A stretch of DNA of 64,000 bases from an uncultured Clostridia bacterium (GCA_946407705.1 CAMJPC010000011.1:17953-81952); one strand, 5' to 3'. Positions 17,664 through 26,091 are shown, counted from the first letter of the stretch. Notes: a model not told the origin generated them from the letters alone. Made by a program: numbers and translations.

Positions 17664-17719
17664 TTCAGAGTAAACATTGAAGTAGACATTAAAAAAATAC
17701 AACTGGAGGAAATCTAATT
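17619..17719 (+). repeat. 47-bp direct repeat at a gene junction
   Basis: Bases 17619-17665 and 17673-17719 match at 43 of 47 positions, separated by 7 bases. Copy one encodes the end of the DUF4867 protein (ENIEVDIKKIQLEEI) and its TGA. Copy two is untranslated and supplies GGAGGA as RBS of the isomerase, directly abutting its ATG. The four differences include the change of GGAAGA to GGAGGA and TGA to TAA. Confidence 0.95.
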
Positions 17720-19228
17720 ATGTCAAAGAAACTGTTTAATGCACCTGACGTTAAGCTCGGTATCGTAGCTGTCAGCCGTGACTGCTTCCCGGAGTCACTT
17801 TCCGTCAACAGAAGAAAGGCTCTCGTTGAGGCTTTCACAAAGAAGTACGGCGCTGATGACATCTATGAGTGCCCTATCTGCATCGTTGAGTCTGAGATCC
17901 ATATGCAGCAGGCATTGGCAGACATCAAGGCTGCCGGCTGCAACGCTCTTTGCGTTTACCTCGGCAACTTCGGACCTGAGATCTCCGAGACAATGCTCGC
18001 TCAGCAGTGGGGCGGCCCCGTTATGTTCTGCGCAGCAGCAGAAGAGTCACAGAATGACCTGGTTGGCGGCAGAGGCGATGCTTACTGCGGTATGCTCAAT
18101 GCTTCCTACAACCTCAAGATCCGCGGCGTAAACGCTTACATCCCTGAGTATCCTGTCGGAAACGCAGAAGAGTGCGCTGACATGATCAAGGATTTCATCC
18201 CCGTTGCAAGAGCTCTCTATGCAATGAAGAACCTCAAGATCATTTCCTTCGGACCCCGTCCGCAGAACTTCTTCGCATGCAACGCTCCCATCGAGCCTCT
18301 CTACAGAATGGGCGTTGAGATCGAAGAGAACTCTGAGCTCGACCTTTTCGAGTCCTTCAATAACCATGCCGGTGATGAGAGAATCCCTGCTAAGGTTAAG
18401 GAGATGGAAGAAGAGCTCGGCGCAGGCAACAAGAAGCCTGAGATCCTCGAGAAGCTCGCTCAGTATGAGCTCACACTCCTTGACTGGGTTGAGGCTCATA
18501 AGGGTTCAAAGCAGTTTGTTGCTATTGCAGGAAAGTGCTGGCCTGCATTCCAGACACAGTTCAAGTTCGTTCCTTGCTATGTAAACAGCCGTCTCACAGG
18601 TATGGGTATCCCGGTATCCTGCGAAGTTGATATCTATGGCTGCCTCTCTGAGTACCTCGGATATGTTATCTCCGAAGATATCGTTACTCTCCTCGACATC
18701 AACAACTCCGTACCTCACGACATGTACGATGAGTCCATCAAGGGCAAGTTCGATTACAAGTTCACAGATACATTCATGGGCTTCCACTGCGGTAACACAT
18801 GCTCCAAGAAGCTTGCTTTCTGCGAGATGAAGAACCAGATGATCATGGCTCGTGCTCTCCCTGTAGAGGTTACAAACGGTACTCTCGAGGGCGACATCAT
18901 GCCTGGCGACATCACATTCTACAGACTGCAGTCCACATCTGACGGACAGATCAGAGCTTACGTTGCAGAGGGTGAGGTTCTCCCTGTTGCTACCAAGTCC
19001 TTCGGCGGCATCGGCGTTTTCGCTATCAAGGAAATGGGCAGATTCTACAGATACTTCCTTATCGAGAAGAACTTCCCTCATCACGGCGCAGTTGCATTCG
19101 GTCACTATGGAAAGGCTCTCTACAACCTCTTCACATACCTCGGCATTTGCCCTTGCGACATCGGCTACAACAAGCCCGCAGGCGACAGATATCCGAAGGA
19201 AAATCCTTTCAACGCTCCGTTCAACTGA
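17720..19228 (+). CDS. L-fucose/L-arabinose isomerase-family protein
   Basis: A 502-residue member of the FucI/AraA aldose-ketose isomerase fold. The N-terminal Rossmann-like part begins KLGIVAVSRDCFPESLSVNRRKAL; the middle holds CYVNSRLTGMGIPVSCEVDIYG, where the Glu and Asp match metal-binding residues of the family; the end has GHYGKALYNLFTYLGI. Known members interconvert L-fucose/D-arabinose or L-arabinose with their ketoses using Mn2+. With an FGGY kinase and transketolase as neighbours and no aldolase or 4-epimerase, a path such as D-arabinose to D-ribulose to ribulose-5-P fits, but this is inference. The RBS comes from the duplicated 47-bp segment. Confidence 0.8.
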   Translation: MSKKLFNAPDVKLGIVAVSRDCFPESLSVNRRKALVEAFTKKYGADDIYECPICIVESEIHMQQALADIKAAGCNALCVYLGNFGPEISETMLAQQWGGPVMFCAAAEESQNDLVGGRGDAYCGMLNASYNLKIRGVNAYIPEYPVGNAEECADMIKDFIPVARALYAMKNLKIISFGPRPQNFFACNAPIEPLYRMGVEIEENSELDLFESFNNHAGDERIPAKVKEMEEELGAGNKKPEILEKLAQYELTLLDWVEAHKGSKQFVAIAGKCWPAFQTQFKFVPCYVNSRLTGMGIPVSCEVDIYGCLSEYLGYVISEDIVTLLDINNSVPHDMYDESIKGKFDYKFTDTFMGFHCGNTCSKKLAFCEMKNQMIMARALPVEVTNGTLEGDIMPGDITFYRLQSTSDGQIRAYVAEGEVLPVATKSFGGIGVFAIKEMGRFYRYFLIEKNFPHHGAVAFGHYGKALYNLFTYLGICPCDIGYNKPAGDRYPKENPFNAPFN

Positions 19229-19251
19229 TACAGTTTGGTTTTATAAGTGTG

Positions 19252-19278
19252 CAGCCTGACCTCAAGTAGGTCAGGCTG
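19252..19278 (+). other. Hairpin without T tract between isomerase and transketolase
   Basis: Perfect 11-bp stem (19252-19262 with 19268-19278) and a CAAGT loop, followed by ACCTATG rather than T residues. More likely an mRNA processing or stability hairpin, or a weak attenuator, than a full terminator. Confidence 0.6.
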
Positions 19279-19318
19279 ACCTATGAAAATAAATCTATAG
19301 AAGAAGGGTAATTCTTAA

Positions 19319-20158
19319 ATGACTAACAAAGAACTTCAACTCACAGCAGCTAATGTCCGCAAGGGCATTGTTACAGCTGTTCACAGTGCAAAGTCCGGTC
19401 ATCCGGGCGGATCACTTTCCGCAGCAGATATGTTCACATATCTCTATTTCGAAGAGATGAATATCGATCCTAAGAATCCCAAGGATCCGGGCAGAGACAG
19501 ATTCGTTCTCTCCAAGGGTCACACGGCTCCGGGTCTTTATTCAACACTCGCTAACAGAGGTTACTTCCCTGTAGAAGACCTTACGACACTTCGTAAGCTC
19601 GGTTCTTACCTCCAGGGCCACCCCTGCATGACTGAGACTCCCGGCGTTGACATGAGCACAGGCTCACTCGGCCAGGGCGTTTCCACAGCAGTCGGTATGG
19701 CTCTCGCTGCTAAGCTCAGCGGTGCATCCTACAGAGTTTATGCTCTTACGGGTGACGGTGAGATCCAGGAAGGCCAGATCTGGGAAGCATTCATGTTCGC
19801 AGGCGCTAAGGGTATCGACAACCTCACAGTAGTTATCGATAACAACGGACTTCAGATCGACGGTAAGATCGACGACGTTTGCTCACCTTATCCGATCGAC
19901 AAGAAGCTCGAAGCATTCAATTTCAATACGATCTGCATCGACGGTCACGATTTCGACCAGATCAGAGACGCATTTGCCAAGGCAAAAGAGTGCAAGGGCA
20001 AGCCTACTGCGATCATCATGAAGACCACCAAGGGTAAGGGCGTTTCCTACATGGAAAATCAGGCAGGATGGCACGGCAAGGCTCCCAACGACGAGGAGTA
20101 CGAGCAGGCTATGAAAGAGCTTGATGAGCAGTTAGCAAAATACGAAGCAGAGGTATGA
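19319..20158 (+). CDS. Transketolase, N-terminal (TPP-binding) subunit
   Basis: A 279-residue half-size transketolase subunit that binds thiamine diphosphate. Motifs: VHSAKSGHPGGSLSAADM, SKGHTAPGLY, GSLGQGVSTAVGMALA and the TPP motif GDGEIQEGQIWEAFMFAGAKGIDNLTVVIDNN-type region (GDG to NN about 30 residues). It pairs with the product of the next gene to form the complete enzyme, moving two-carbon units between pentose and hexose phosphates. Two-gene transketolases are usual in Clostridia and archaea. RBS is weak (AAGAAGGG, 10 bases before the ATG). It lies 90 bases after the isomerase and may share its transcript through the hairpin at 19252. Confidence 0.93.
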   Translation: MTNKELQLTAANVRKGIVTAVHSAKSGHPGGSLSAADMFTYLYFEEMNIDPKNPKDPGRDRFVLSKGHTAPGLYSTLANRGYFPVEDLTTLRKLGSYLQGHPCMTETPGVDMSTGSLGQGVSTAVGMALAAKLSGASYRVYALTGDGEIQEGQIWEAFMFAGAKGIDNLTVVIDNNGLQIDGKIDDVCSPYPIDKKLEAFNFNTICIDGHDFDQIRDAFAKAKECKGKPTAIIMKTTKGKGVSYMENQAGWHGKAPNDEEYEQAMKELDEQLAKYEAEV

Positions 20159-20160
20159 TC

Positions 20161-21099
20161 ATGGGAGATATAGTTAAAATCGCTACACGTGAGAGTTACG
20201 GTAACGCACTCGCAGAGCTCGGCGCAAAGAACCCCGACGTAGTCGTTCTTGATGCTGACCTCGCAGGCGCAACAAAGACTTCCACATTCAAGAAGGCATT
20301 CCCGGATCGTCATATCGACTGCGGAATCGCTGAAGCAAACATGACAGGCATCGCAGCTGGTCTTTCCACATGCGGCAAGATCCCGTTCGTTTCCTCTTTC
20401 GCAATGTTTGCAGCAGGCAGAAACTTTGAGCAGGTAAGAAACTCCATCGGTTATCCGCACCTCAACGTTAAGATCGGCGCAACACACGCAGGTATCACGG
20501 TAGGTGAGGACGGAGCTTCACATCAGTGCTTAGAGGATATCGCTCTTATGAGAACGATCCCCGGAATGACAGTCATCGTTCCTTCCGATGACGTTGAAGC
20601 AAAGGCTGCCGTTTTCGCAGCTGCTGAGACAGAGGGACCTTTCTATATGAGATTCGGAAGAGCTGCCGTACCGGTAATCAACGACAGACCCGACTACAAG
20701 TTTGAAGTCGGCAAGGCTGTTGTTCTCAAGGACGGAACAGACATGGTCATCTTTGCCTGCGGCGTTTGCGTAGCAGAGGCTCTCGGCGCTGCAGAAAAGC
20801 TTGCAGCTGACGGGATCAACGCAGCAGTCGTAAACATCCACACGATCAAGCCCATCGACAAGGCAACTGTTCTTGAGTTTGCAAAGAAGACAAACAGGGT
20901 ATTCACAGTTGAAGAGCACTCCGTAATCGGCGGTCTCGGAAGCGCTGTATGTGATGTTCTTGCTGAAGAGTATCCCGTAAAAGTTACAAAGATCGGTGTC
21001 TATGACAGATTCGGAAAGAGCGGCCCCGCAGGTGCACTCATGAAGGAATTCCAGCTTGATGCTGAGGGAATCTACAATCAGATCAAGGCTAAGATCTAA
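20161..21099 (+). CDS. Transketolase, C-terminal subunit
   Basis: A 312-residue partner subunit containing the pyrimidine-binding and C-terminal domains. Motifs: DADLAGATKT, DCGIAEANMTGIAAGLS, PFVSSFAMFAAGR with the catalytic Glu of the EAN region, and the C-domain VFTVEEHSVIGGLGSAV. ATG 20161 is preferred because AGAGG lies 7 bases upstream; an ATG at 20155 that overlaps the previous stop has only one base between itself and the RBS. Translation is clearly coupled to the first subunit. Together with the kinase and isomerase genes it would drain pentose phosphate into glycolysis. Confidence 0.93.
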   Translation: MGDIVKIATRESYGNALAELGAKNPDVVVLDADLAGATKTSTFKKAFPDRHIDCGIAEANMTGIAAGLSTCGKIPFVSSFAMFAAGRNFEQVRNSIGYPHLNVKIGATHAGITVGEDGASHQCLEDIALMRTIPGMTVIVPSDDVEAKAAVFAAAETEGPFYMRFGRAAVPVINDRPDYKFEVGKAVVLKDGTDMVIFACGVCVAEALGAAEKLAADGINAAVVNIHTIKPIDKATVLEFAKKTNRVFTVEEHSVIGGLGSAVCDVLAEEYPVKVTKIGVYDRFGKSGPAGALMKEFQLDAEGIYNQIKAKI

Positions 21100-21159
21100 T
21101 CAGTTAATTACGATTAATTATTTAATTAACCTAAAAAAATACCCCCGAGAACTGAAGTG

Positions 21160-21190
21160 AACCCCCAAAGTTGGACAAACTTTGGGGGTT
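21160..21190 (+). other. Hairpin at IS left end covering the transposase RBS
   Basis: A 13-bp stem (21160-21172 with 21178-21190). The 3' arm contains GGGGG (21184-21188), the only RBS for the transposase ATG at 21195. On transcripts reading in from outside, the stem would hide the RBS, a known way for insertion sequences to prevent activation by host promoters. Confidence 0.65.
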
Positions 21191-21194
21191 TTAT

Positions 21195-22616
21195 ATGAAT
21201 CTTGATTTTGAAAAAAAGAAAGAAATCTATGAGAAACATTGTGAGGGCTATGGAAGCGCGTTTCTTTCAAGAGAATATGGTCTTGATGCATCCTGGATTC
21301 GTTATCTATGTAGAGTGATAAGTAAACATGGTTTAAATGTTATTAAATGCAGAAAATATACCAAGTATTCATCTGAGGATAAATTAGTCGCAATTAATCG
21401 TGTATTAAAAAATGGTGAAACGGTTAAAGCTGTTGCTGTTGATATTGGATTATCAACACATAGTATATTGAGGCAATGGATTAAATCCTACATCAAGAAC
21501 GGGTATAATGTCGTTACTAAGAAGAAAGGCAGGCCTTCAACCCGTGACAAAGAAAAAGAAGACAGCAGAGGAGCTGGAGAAGGAGAACGAACTCCTTCGC
21601 GAGCAGCTGTTGAAGAAGACCATAGAAGCCGAATACTTAAAAAAATTGTATGCCTTAACTCACGGGGAAGAAAAGAAGAAAAAGAACAACTGACTGAAGC
21701 AGTGACTGAGTTAAGGCAAGAATTAAAGTGTTCGCTGGATTTGCTTCTTGAAACCATTAACTCAAACGATTTGCTGCCGAGTCTTCCCAGATCAGATTAC
21801 TACTATTGGAAGAACCGTATCGATCCGGACACAAAGAATTCGGATCTTATGGATGCCATAACTACTATCTATACCGACAATCACAAACGTTATGGCTATA
21901 GGAGAATCACACTACAACTCAAGAACGAGGGTTGGACGGTAAACCACAAGGCGGTTAAAAGGCTTATGTCCAAACTGAACCTCTATGGAATTACCCCCAG
22001 AGCCAAATATAAGTCCTATAAGGGCGATTTCAACGGAACAGTAGAAAACGTACTCCTGTACAAGAAAGTAGATACCAAGAAACACCAAACAGAATACGTA
22101 AGGGATTTCAGTACATCCAGTGTAAATGAGAAATGGACAACGGATGTGTCAGAATTCCATATAGCAGCCGGCAAGCTCTATTTGTCACCAATTCTAGATA
22201 TGCATAACAGGGAGATTGTTTCTTATAACATCTCCAGGAATCCAGATTATGTGCAAACAAACGATATGCTGAACAAGGCGTTCAGCAAATTTAAAGACCT
22301 TAGTCACCTTATATTCCATTCGGATCAAGGTTGGCAATACCAGATGTATCGATACCATAAGGCGCTAAGAGAAAGAGGAATAACACAATCTATGTCTCGG
22401 AAGGGAAACTGCTTAGATAACAGTCCTATGGAGAATTTCTTTGGAAAGATGAAGAATGAGATGTTCTATGGCCATGAATATGAATTTGAGACACTGGAAC
22501 AGTTACAGGAAGCTATGGAAAAGTACATCGATTACTACAATAACGAGAGAATTCAGGTCAAATTAAAAGGACTAACTCCTTGCCAGGCAAGGAATCAGTC
22601 CTTATACTCGGTTTAA
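21195..22616 (+). CDS. IS3-family transposase, probably with shifted OrfA segment
   Basis: A continuous 473-codon frame. Residues 1-110 are the OrfA helix-turn-helix part (FLSREYGLDASWIRYLCR and AVAVDIGLSTHSILRQWIKSY). The OrfB integrase part has the HTH_21-like YGYRRITLQLKNEG and an intact DDE triad: Asp in WTTDVSEF, Asp in FHSDQGWQY and Glu in NSPMENFFG. Between them (about 21544-21690) this frame reads an odd Arg/Glu/Ser-rich stretch, while the +1 frame (21508-21693) reads the expected leucine zipper KTAEELEKENELLREQLLKK. An extra C in the CCC run at 21541-21543 would explain this. The normal product may thus be unable to dimerise; activity is doubtful. Start ATG 21195 has GGGGG six bases upstream. 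Confidence 0.82.
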   Translation: MNLDFEKKKEIYEKHCEGYGSAFLSREYGLDASWIRYLCRVISKHGLNVIKCRKYTKYSSEDKLVAINRVLKNGETVKAVAVDIGLSTHSILRQWIKSYIKNGYNVVTKKKGRPSTRDKEKEDSRGAGEGERTPSRAAVEEDHRSRILKKIVCLNSRGRKEEKEQLTEAVTELRQELKCSLDLLLETINSNDLLPSLPRSDYYYWKNRIDPDTKNSDLMDAITTIYTDNHKRYGYRRITLQLKNEGWTVNHKAVKRLMSKLNLYGITPRAKYKSYKGDFNGTVENVLLYKKVDTKKHQTEYVRDFSTSSVNEKWTTDVSEFHIAAGKLYLSPILDMHNREIVSYNISRNPDYVQTNDMLNKAFSKFKDLSHLIFHSDQGWQYQMYRYHKALRERGITQSMSRKGNCLDNSPMENFFGKMKNEMFYGHEYEFETLEQLQEAMEKYIDYYNNERIQVKLKGLTPCQARNQSLYSV

Positions 22617-22661
22617 ATCGTCCAACAAAGTGGGTTCACTTCAAACTTCGGGGGTGTTTTT

Positions 22662-23309
22662 TTATAATCCTACGCTTTCTTCATCAGGGGTTATTACTGC
22701 GCCGTGTTTCTCGAATATCCGCTTAAGGAAGAACGAGAATATGATCGCGATTATTCCGAAACCCATGAATATCAGGATACTGAAGGTAATGATCATCTCG
22801 AAATACCATGCTGCGGCAAGGCCTGCCATAATTACCGCAAAAAAGATGGTGGTGGGAAGGTTGGTGAGTGCAAGAAGCAGGGAATTCTTGATCGTCTGCT
22901 TTACAGTCTCATCGAACCACGCGATAAGAGGGAAGGCATAGGACGCAGAAGAAAAGATGGCAAACAGGAAGAAGAATGCGGGATACATGGACCACTGGTA
23001 TTGCTGGGGAAGCATGGTGCGGACCATATATACCTCAAATCCGAAGAATGCCGCAAGAGCGCAATAAACAACCCAAAAGCCCGTGGAACGCAGGAAGTTA
23101 TCCTTGTAGCAGGTGAAGAACTCCCTGAATACGGAAGGGTTCTCACCGGCAGCTACTTTAATGGTAACTCTATATAAAGAAGTAATCGATGCACCGATCG
23201 TAAAGATGGGAATGCATCCGACGATAAAACAGAAGTTGACCAGCATAAGATTGCACAATGCCGTAAGTATTTTCATCGGAATGCTTCTCTTATCAAAGAA
23301 TGAAGTCAT
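22662..23309 (-). CDS. DUF624 (YesL-like) membrane protein
   Basis: A 215-residue membrane protein of the YesL/DUF624 family with about five helices; the N-terminal part has NLMLVNFCFIVGCIPIFTIGASITSLY, split here by the family's conserved Pro and Gly. These proteins are found beside carbohydrate ABC transporters, as here, where it is divergent from the CUT1 solute-binding gene; their role is unproven. RBS is CGGAGG seven bases before the start. Its stop codon TAA (22664-22662) is formed by the T tract of the insertion sequence right end, so the last codons or native stop may have been changed by the insertion. Length is still normal for the family. Confidence 0.85.
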   Translation of the reverse strand: MTSFFDKRSIPMKILTALCNLMLVNFCFIVGCIPIFTIGASITSLYRVTIKVAAGENPSVFREFFTCYKDNFLRSTGFWVVYCALAAFFGFEVYMVRTMLPQQYQWSMYPAFFFLFAIFSSASYAFPLIAWFDETVKQTIKNSLLLALTNLPTTIFFAVIMAGLAAAWYFEMIITFSILIFMGFGIIAIIFSFFLKRIFEKHGAVITPDEESVGL

Positions 23310-23456
23310 TTTCGCCTCCGTTTATACACTCTGTATAATATGTATGAATTAGTTAGTCATTATAACAAAGAAATACACTTATAGAAACACGGATGGTGAT
23401 TCCATTCGGAAGCAAGCGCCGGTAGGCTGTTATTGACTTTTTTATGCAAACATTAC

Positions 23457-23485
23457 TTGACGGATAGGGTTTGTTTGTATAAAAT
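23457..23485 (+). promoter_or_regulatory. Promoter of the sugar ABC operon
   Basis: TTGACG (23457-23462), 17-base spacer, TAAAAT (23480-23485; TATAAA overlaps at 23478). About 60 bases before the solute-binding gene. The region 23310-23456 between the divergent genes holds no other gene; -10-like boxes for the DUF624 gene lie near 23330 on the minus strand. Confidence 0.7.
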
Positions 23486-23548
23486 AACGATACGTGTGGA
23501 CAAGAATGTCCATAAGTAGAAAACGAAAACACACAAGGAGGAAAACTT

Positions 23549-25021
23549 ATGAAAAAAGTTATTGCTAGCTTGCTCTCTGTAGCTATGATAGCAGCAATGG
23601 CAGGTTGTAAGACGCAGACAACTCAGTCCTCTGGCGCAGTTGAAACCAAACCCGGTGAGACAAAGCCCGCTGAGACAACAGCTGCTCCTGCTGAGACAAC
23701 CACATCTGAGACAACCATCAAGGAGTCTTACGGTGAGGGCCCTGTTCACATCAACATGTGGTCATTCACAAACGAAGTTCCGAACATGGCTAAGAAGTAC
23801 ATCTCTCTTAACCCTGATTTCGGTAAGAAGTACACGATCGATGTAACAATCATCGCTACAACAAACCAGACCTATCAGCCTGCACTCGACGCAGCACTCA
23901 AGAATGGTGAAGTTGACATGTACGCAGCAGAGGCAGCTTTCGTTCTTAAGTACACGAAGGGTGACGGTGCTGATTTCGCAGCAGCTTACAAGGATCTCGG
24001 AATTGATGTTGATAAGGCAATCAAGGACGCTCAGATCGCTCAGTACACTGTTGACATCGGAACAAGAGGCGACGGAAACCTCGTTGCTCTCGGCTATCAG
24101 GCAACTGGTGGTGCTATGATCTACAGAGCTTCCATCGCTAAGGAAGTTTTCGGATCTGACGATGCAGCTGTTGTTGAGAAGGAAGTTGGCGGCGGATCCG
24201 GCAACTATGATACATTCTGGAAGGCAGCTGAGAAGCTCAAGGCTAAGGGATATCCTATCATCTCTGGTGACGGTGACCTTTGGCACATGGTTGAGAACTC
24301 TTCTTCTTCCGGTTGGATCGTTGATGGTAAGCTCAACATCGCTCCTGAGAGACAGGCTTTCTTCGATTATTCTAAGCAGCTTGTTGACAAGGGCTGGTGC
24401 AATGAGACCACTGACTGGCAGCCTTCTTGGTTCGCTGATATGAAGGGTGTTTCTCAGGAAGGTAAGGACAATAAGCCTGCATTCTGCTTCTTCGGACCTG
24501 CTTGGCTTATCAACTACACTCTTGCTCCTAACTGCGGCGGCGAAAAGGCTGGCGAAGGCACCTATGGTGACTGGCGTGTATGCAAGGCTCCTGCTGGATT
24601 CTTCTGGGGCGGTACTTGGGTACTTGCTTCTAAGTCTGCTGCTGAGAACGCAGACAAGAAGGCTGGTGTAGCTGAGCTCATCAACTGGATCACACTCGAT
24701 GCTTCTGATAAGGGTCTCCAGTACATGTGGGCTAACGGAACATTCAACGGCGAAGGCGGTACAAAGGACTGCGTCGCTTCTGGTAAGGTTATGGAAACAG
24801 CTGACGGTAAGCTCGACTTCCTCGGCGGCCAGAATATGTTCCCTGCATTCATCGCAGCTAACGCTAACGCTACAGGTAAGAACATGACTCAGTTCGACGA
24901 GGCTATCAATGGTCTCTTCCGTGAGCAGGTTAACCAGTATGCTCATGGCCAGAAGTCTGTTGAGGATGCAATCAAGACATTCAAGTCTAACGTTGCTGAC
25001 AAGCTCGGTGTCGAGAGCTGA
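23549..25021 (+). CDS. Carbohydrate ABC transporter, substrate-binding lipoprotein
   Basis: A 490-residue family 1 extracellular solute-binding protein. A lipoprotein signal peptide ends with lipobox AMAGC (Cys20), followed by a Thr/Glu-rich linker to about residue 60. The mature fold starts VHINMWSFTNEVPNMAKKY, and includes aromatic residues typical of sugar sites (WHMVENSSSSGW, WQPSWFADM, FFWGGTWVLA). It would be anchored outside the cell and deliver a sugar or oligosaccharide to the two permeases that follow; no ATPase gene is present, so a shared MsmK-like ATPase encoded elsewhere is expected. RBS is AAGGAGGA. Codons are strongly biased toward a few choices, suggesting high expression. 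Confidence 0.93.
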   Translation: MKKVIASLLSVAMIAAMAGCKTQTTQSSGAVETKPGETKPAETTAAPAETTTSETTIKESYGEGPVHINMWSFTNEVPNMAKKYISLNPDFGKKYTIDVTIIATTNQTYQPALDAALKNGEVDMYAAEAAFVLKYTKGDGADFAAAYKDLGIDVDKAIKDAQIAQYTVDIGTRGDGNLVALGYQATGGAMIYRASIAKEVFGSDDAAVVEKEVGGGSGNYDTFWKAAEKLKAKGYPIISGDGDLWHMVENSSSSGWIVDGKLNIAPERQAFFDYSKQLVDKGWCNETTDWQPSWFADMKGVSQEGKDNKPAFCFFGPAWLINYTLAPNCGGEKAGEGTYGDWRVCKAPAGFFWGGTWVLASKSAAENADKKAGVAELINWITLDASDKGLQYMWANGTFNGEGGTKDCVASGKVMETADGKLDFLGGQNMFPAFIAANANATGKNMTQFDEAINGLFREQVNQYAHGQKSVEDAIKTFKSNVADKLGVES

Positions 25022-25059
25022 TAGTATTAAGCTGATTACAGTTTAATCTAGCAATTTCA

Positions 25060-25096
25060 ACGGCAGGGTAAATCCAGGTTTGCCCTGCCGTTTTTA
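25060..25096 (+). terminator. Intra-operon attenuating terminator
   Basis: 13-bp stem with one G-T pair (25060-25072 with 25079-25092), then TTTTT. Placed between the binding protein and permease genes, it would lower permease transcript levels relative to the binding protein, as usual in such operons. Confidence 0.8.
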
Positions 25097-25122
25097 AAAA
25101 ATCTACAAGGAGGTAAGAAGAT

Positions 25123-26091
25123 ATGAGAAATAAAAAACTGGTCGATTACGGCAAGTTCGGTTATATTTTCTCAATACCTTTTATTCTGGCTTTCCTGGTA
25201 TTTTCTCTTTACCCCATCCTTTACACATTCATTATTGGTTTTACAGATCTTAAGGGCCTTACGGCTACTGAGATCCACATTCTTTGGAATGAGCCTTTCA
25301 AGAACTTCGTTACGGTTCTGAAAGCTAATCTTTTCAAAAAGGCATTTACCAATACAGTTGTTATTTGGATACTTAACTTTATCCCTCAGATGGGATTGGC
25401 TCTTCTTCTTACCGCTTGGTTTACTGACAGAAGATCAAAAGTCAAGGGACAGGGTATATTCAAAATACTCTTCTACATGCCGAATATCATCACTGCTGCT
25501 ACAGTAGCTATTCTCTTCACACAGATCTTCGGATATCCTTCCGGTCCGGTTAACACCACTTTGATCAAGTGGGGTCTCTCCGCAAAAGGTGTCGACTTCT
25601 TGCTCACACCTGGTCGTGTTAAGGGCGTTGTAGCTTTCATTCAGTTCTGGCAGTGGTATGGCTACACGATGGTAATGCTCATTTCCGGCGTTATCGGTAT
25701 CAACCCTGAAATCTTCGAGGCTGCAGACCTCGACGGTGCAAACAGAGTACAGACATTCTTCCTGATCACATTACCTTGTATCAGAACGATCATGCTCTAC
25801 GTTCTCGTAACATCACTCATCGGTGGTTTGAACATGTTCGATATTCCTGCACTCTATGCTCAGGATCATGGTGACAGCGGCGGATATACAGTAAATATGT
25901 ACATTAAGGACCAGGCATTTGCCGGTGCTTACAGATACAACATTGCTGCAGCTGCAAGCGTTATCATGTTCATCATCATCGTACTTTTGTCTCTCGTTCT
26001 GTTCTACATTATGAGAGATAAGGATGAAGCAAAACTTAAGAAGCTCAAGAAGCAGCAGCTTAAGCTCGCTAAGTCCAAGAAAGCATATTGA
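25123..26091 (+). CDS. Sugar ABC transporter permease (MalF/UgpA type)
   Basis: A 322-residue permease with six membrane helices, the first at about residues 12-35. The EAA loop that contacts the ATPase is INPEIFEAADLDGANRVQTFFLITLP (consensus EAA---G---------I-LP), near residues 200-225. The tail is Lys-rich and cytoplasmic. RBS is AAGGAGG. It pairs with the next gene to form the heterodimeric channel of a CUT1 importer; the substrate is likely a plant oligosaccharide given the adjacent GH3 enzyme, but this is inferred. Confidence 0.93.
   Translation: MRNKKLVDYGKFGYIFSIPFILAFLVFSLYPILYTFIIGFTDLKGLTATEIHILWNEPFKNFVTVLKANLFKKAFTNTVVIWILNFIPQMGLALLLTAWFTDRRSKVKGQGIFKILFYMPNIITAATVAILFTQIFGYPSGPVNTTLIKWGLSAKGVDFLLTPGRVKGVVAFIQFWQWYGYTMVMLISGVIGINPEIFEAADLDGANRVQTFFLITLPCIRTIMLYVLVTSLIGGLNMFDIPALYAQDHGDSGGYTVNMYIKDQAFAGAYRYNIAAAASVIMFIIIVLLSLVLFYIMRDKDEAKLKKLKKQQLKLAKSKKAY

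Larger units (their letters stand above)
21132..22664 (+). mobile_element. IS3-family insertion sequence
   Basis: A 1533-bp element bounded by imperfect 45-base terminal inverted repeats: left 21132-21176, right 22620-22664. Both run from an A7/T7 tract through ACCCCCGA, a diverged core, TGAAGTGAACCC and end GTTGGAC when read inwards. It carries one DDE transposase region of IS3 type. The exact outer ends are uncertain because A/T tracts flank both repeats, and no clear target duplication can be read. It lies downstream of transketolase and against the 3' end of the DUF624 gene. Its coding is more A-rich than its neighbours, consistent with recent arrival. Confidence 0.88.

Noticed and set aside
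21508..21693. 61-codon frame inside the IS as a separate gene
   Set aside because: It is the displaced zipper end of OrfA, not an independent gene.
23762..24946. 394-codon minus-strand frame opposite the solute-binding gene
   Set aside because: Shadow of a highly biased gene; Ser/Leu/Cys-rich translation with no domains.
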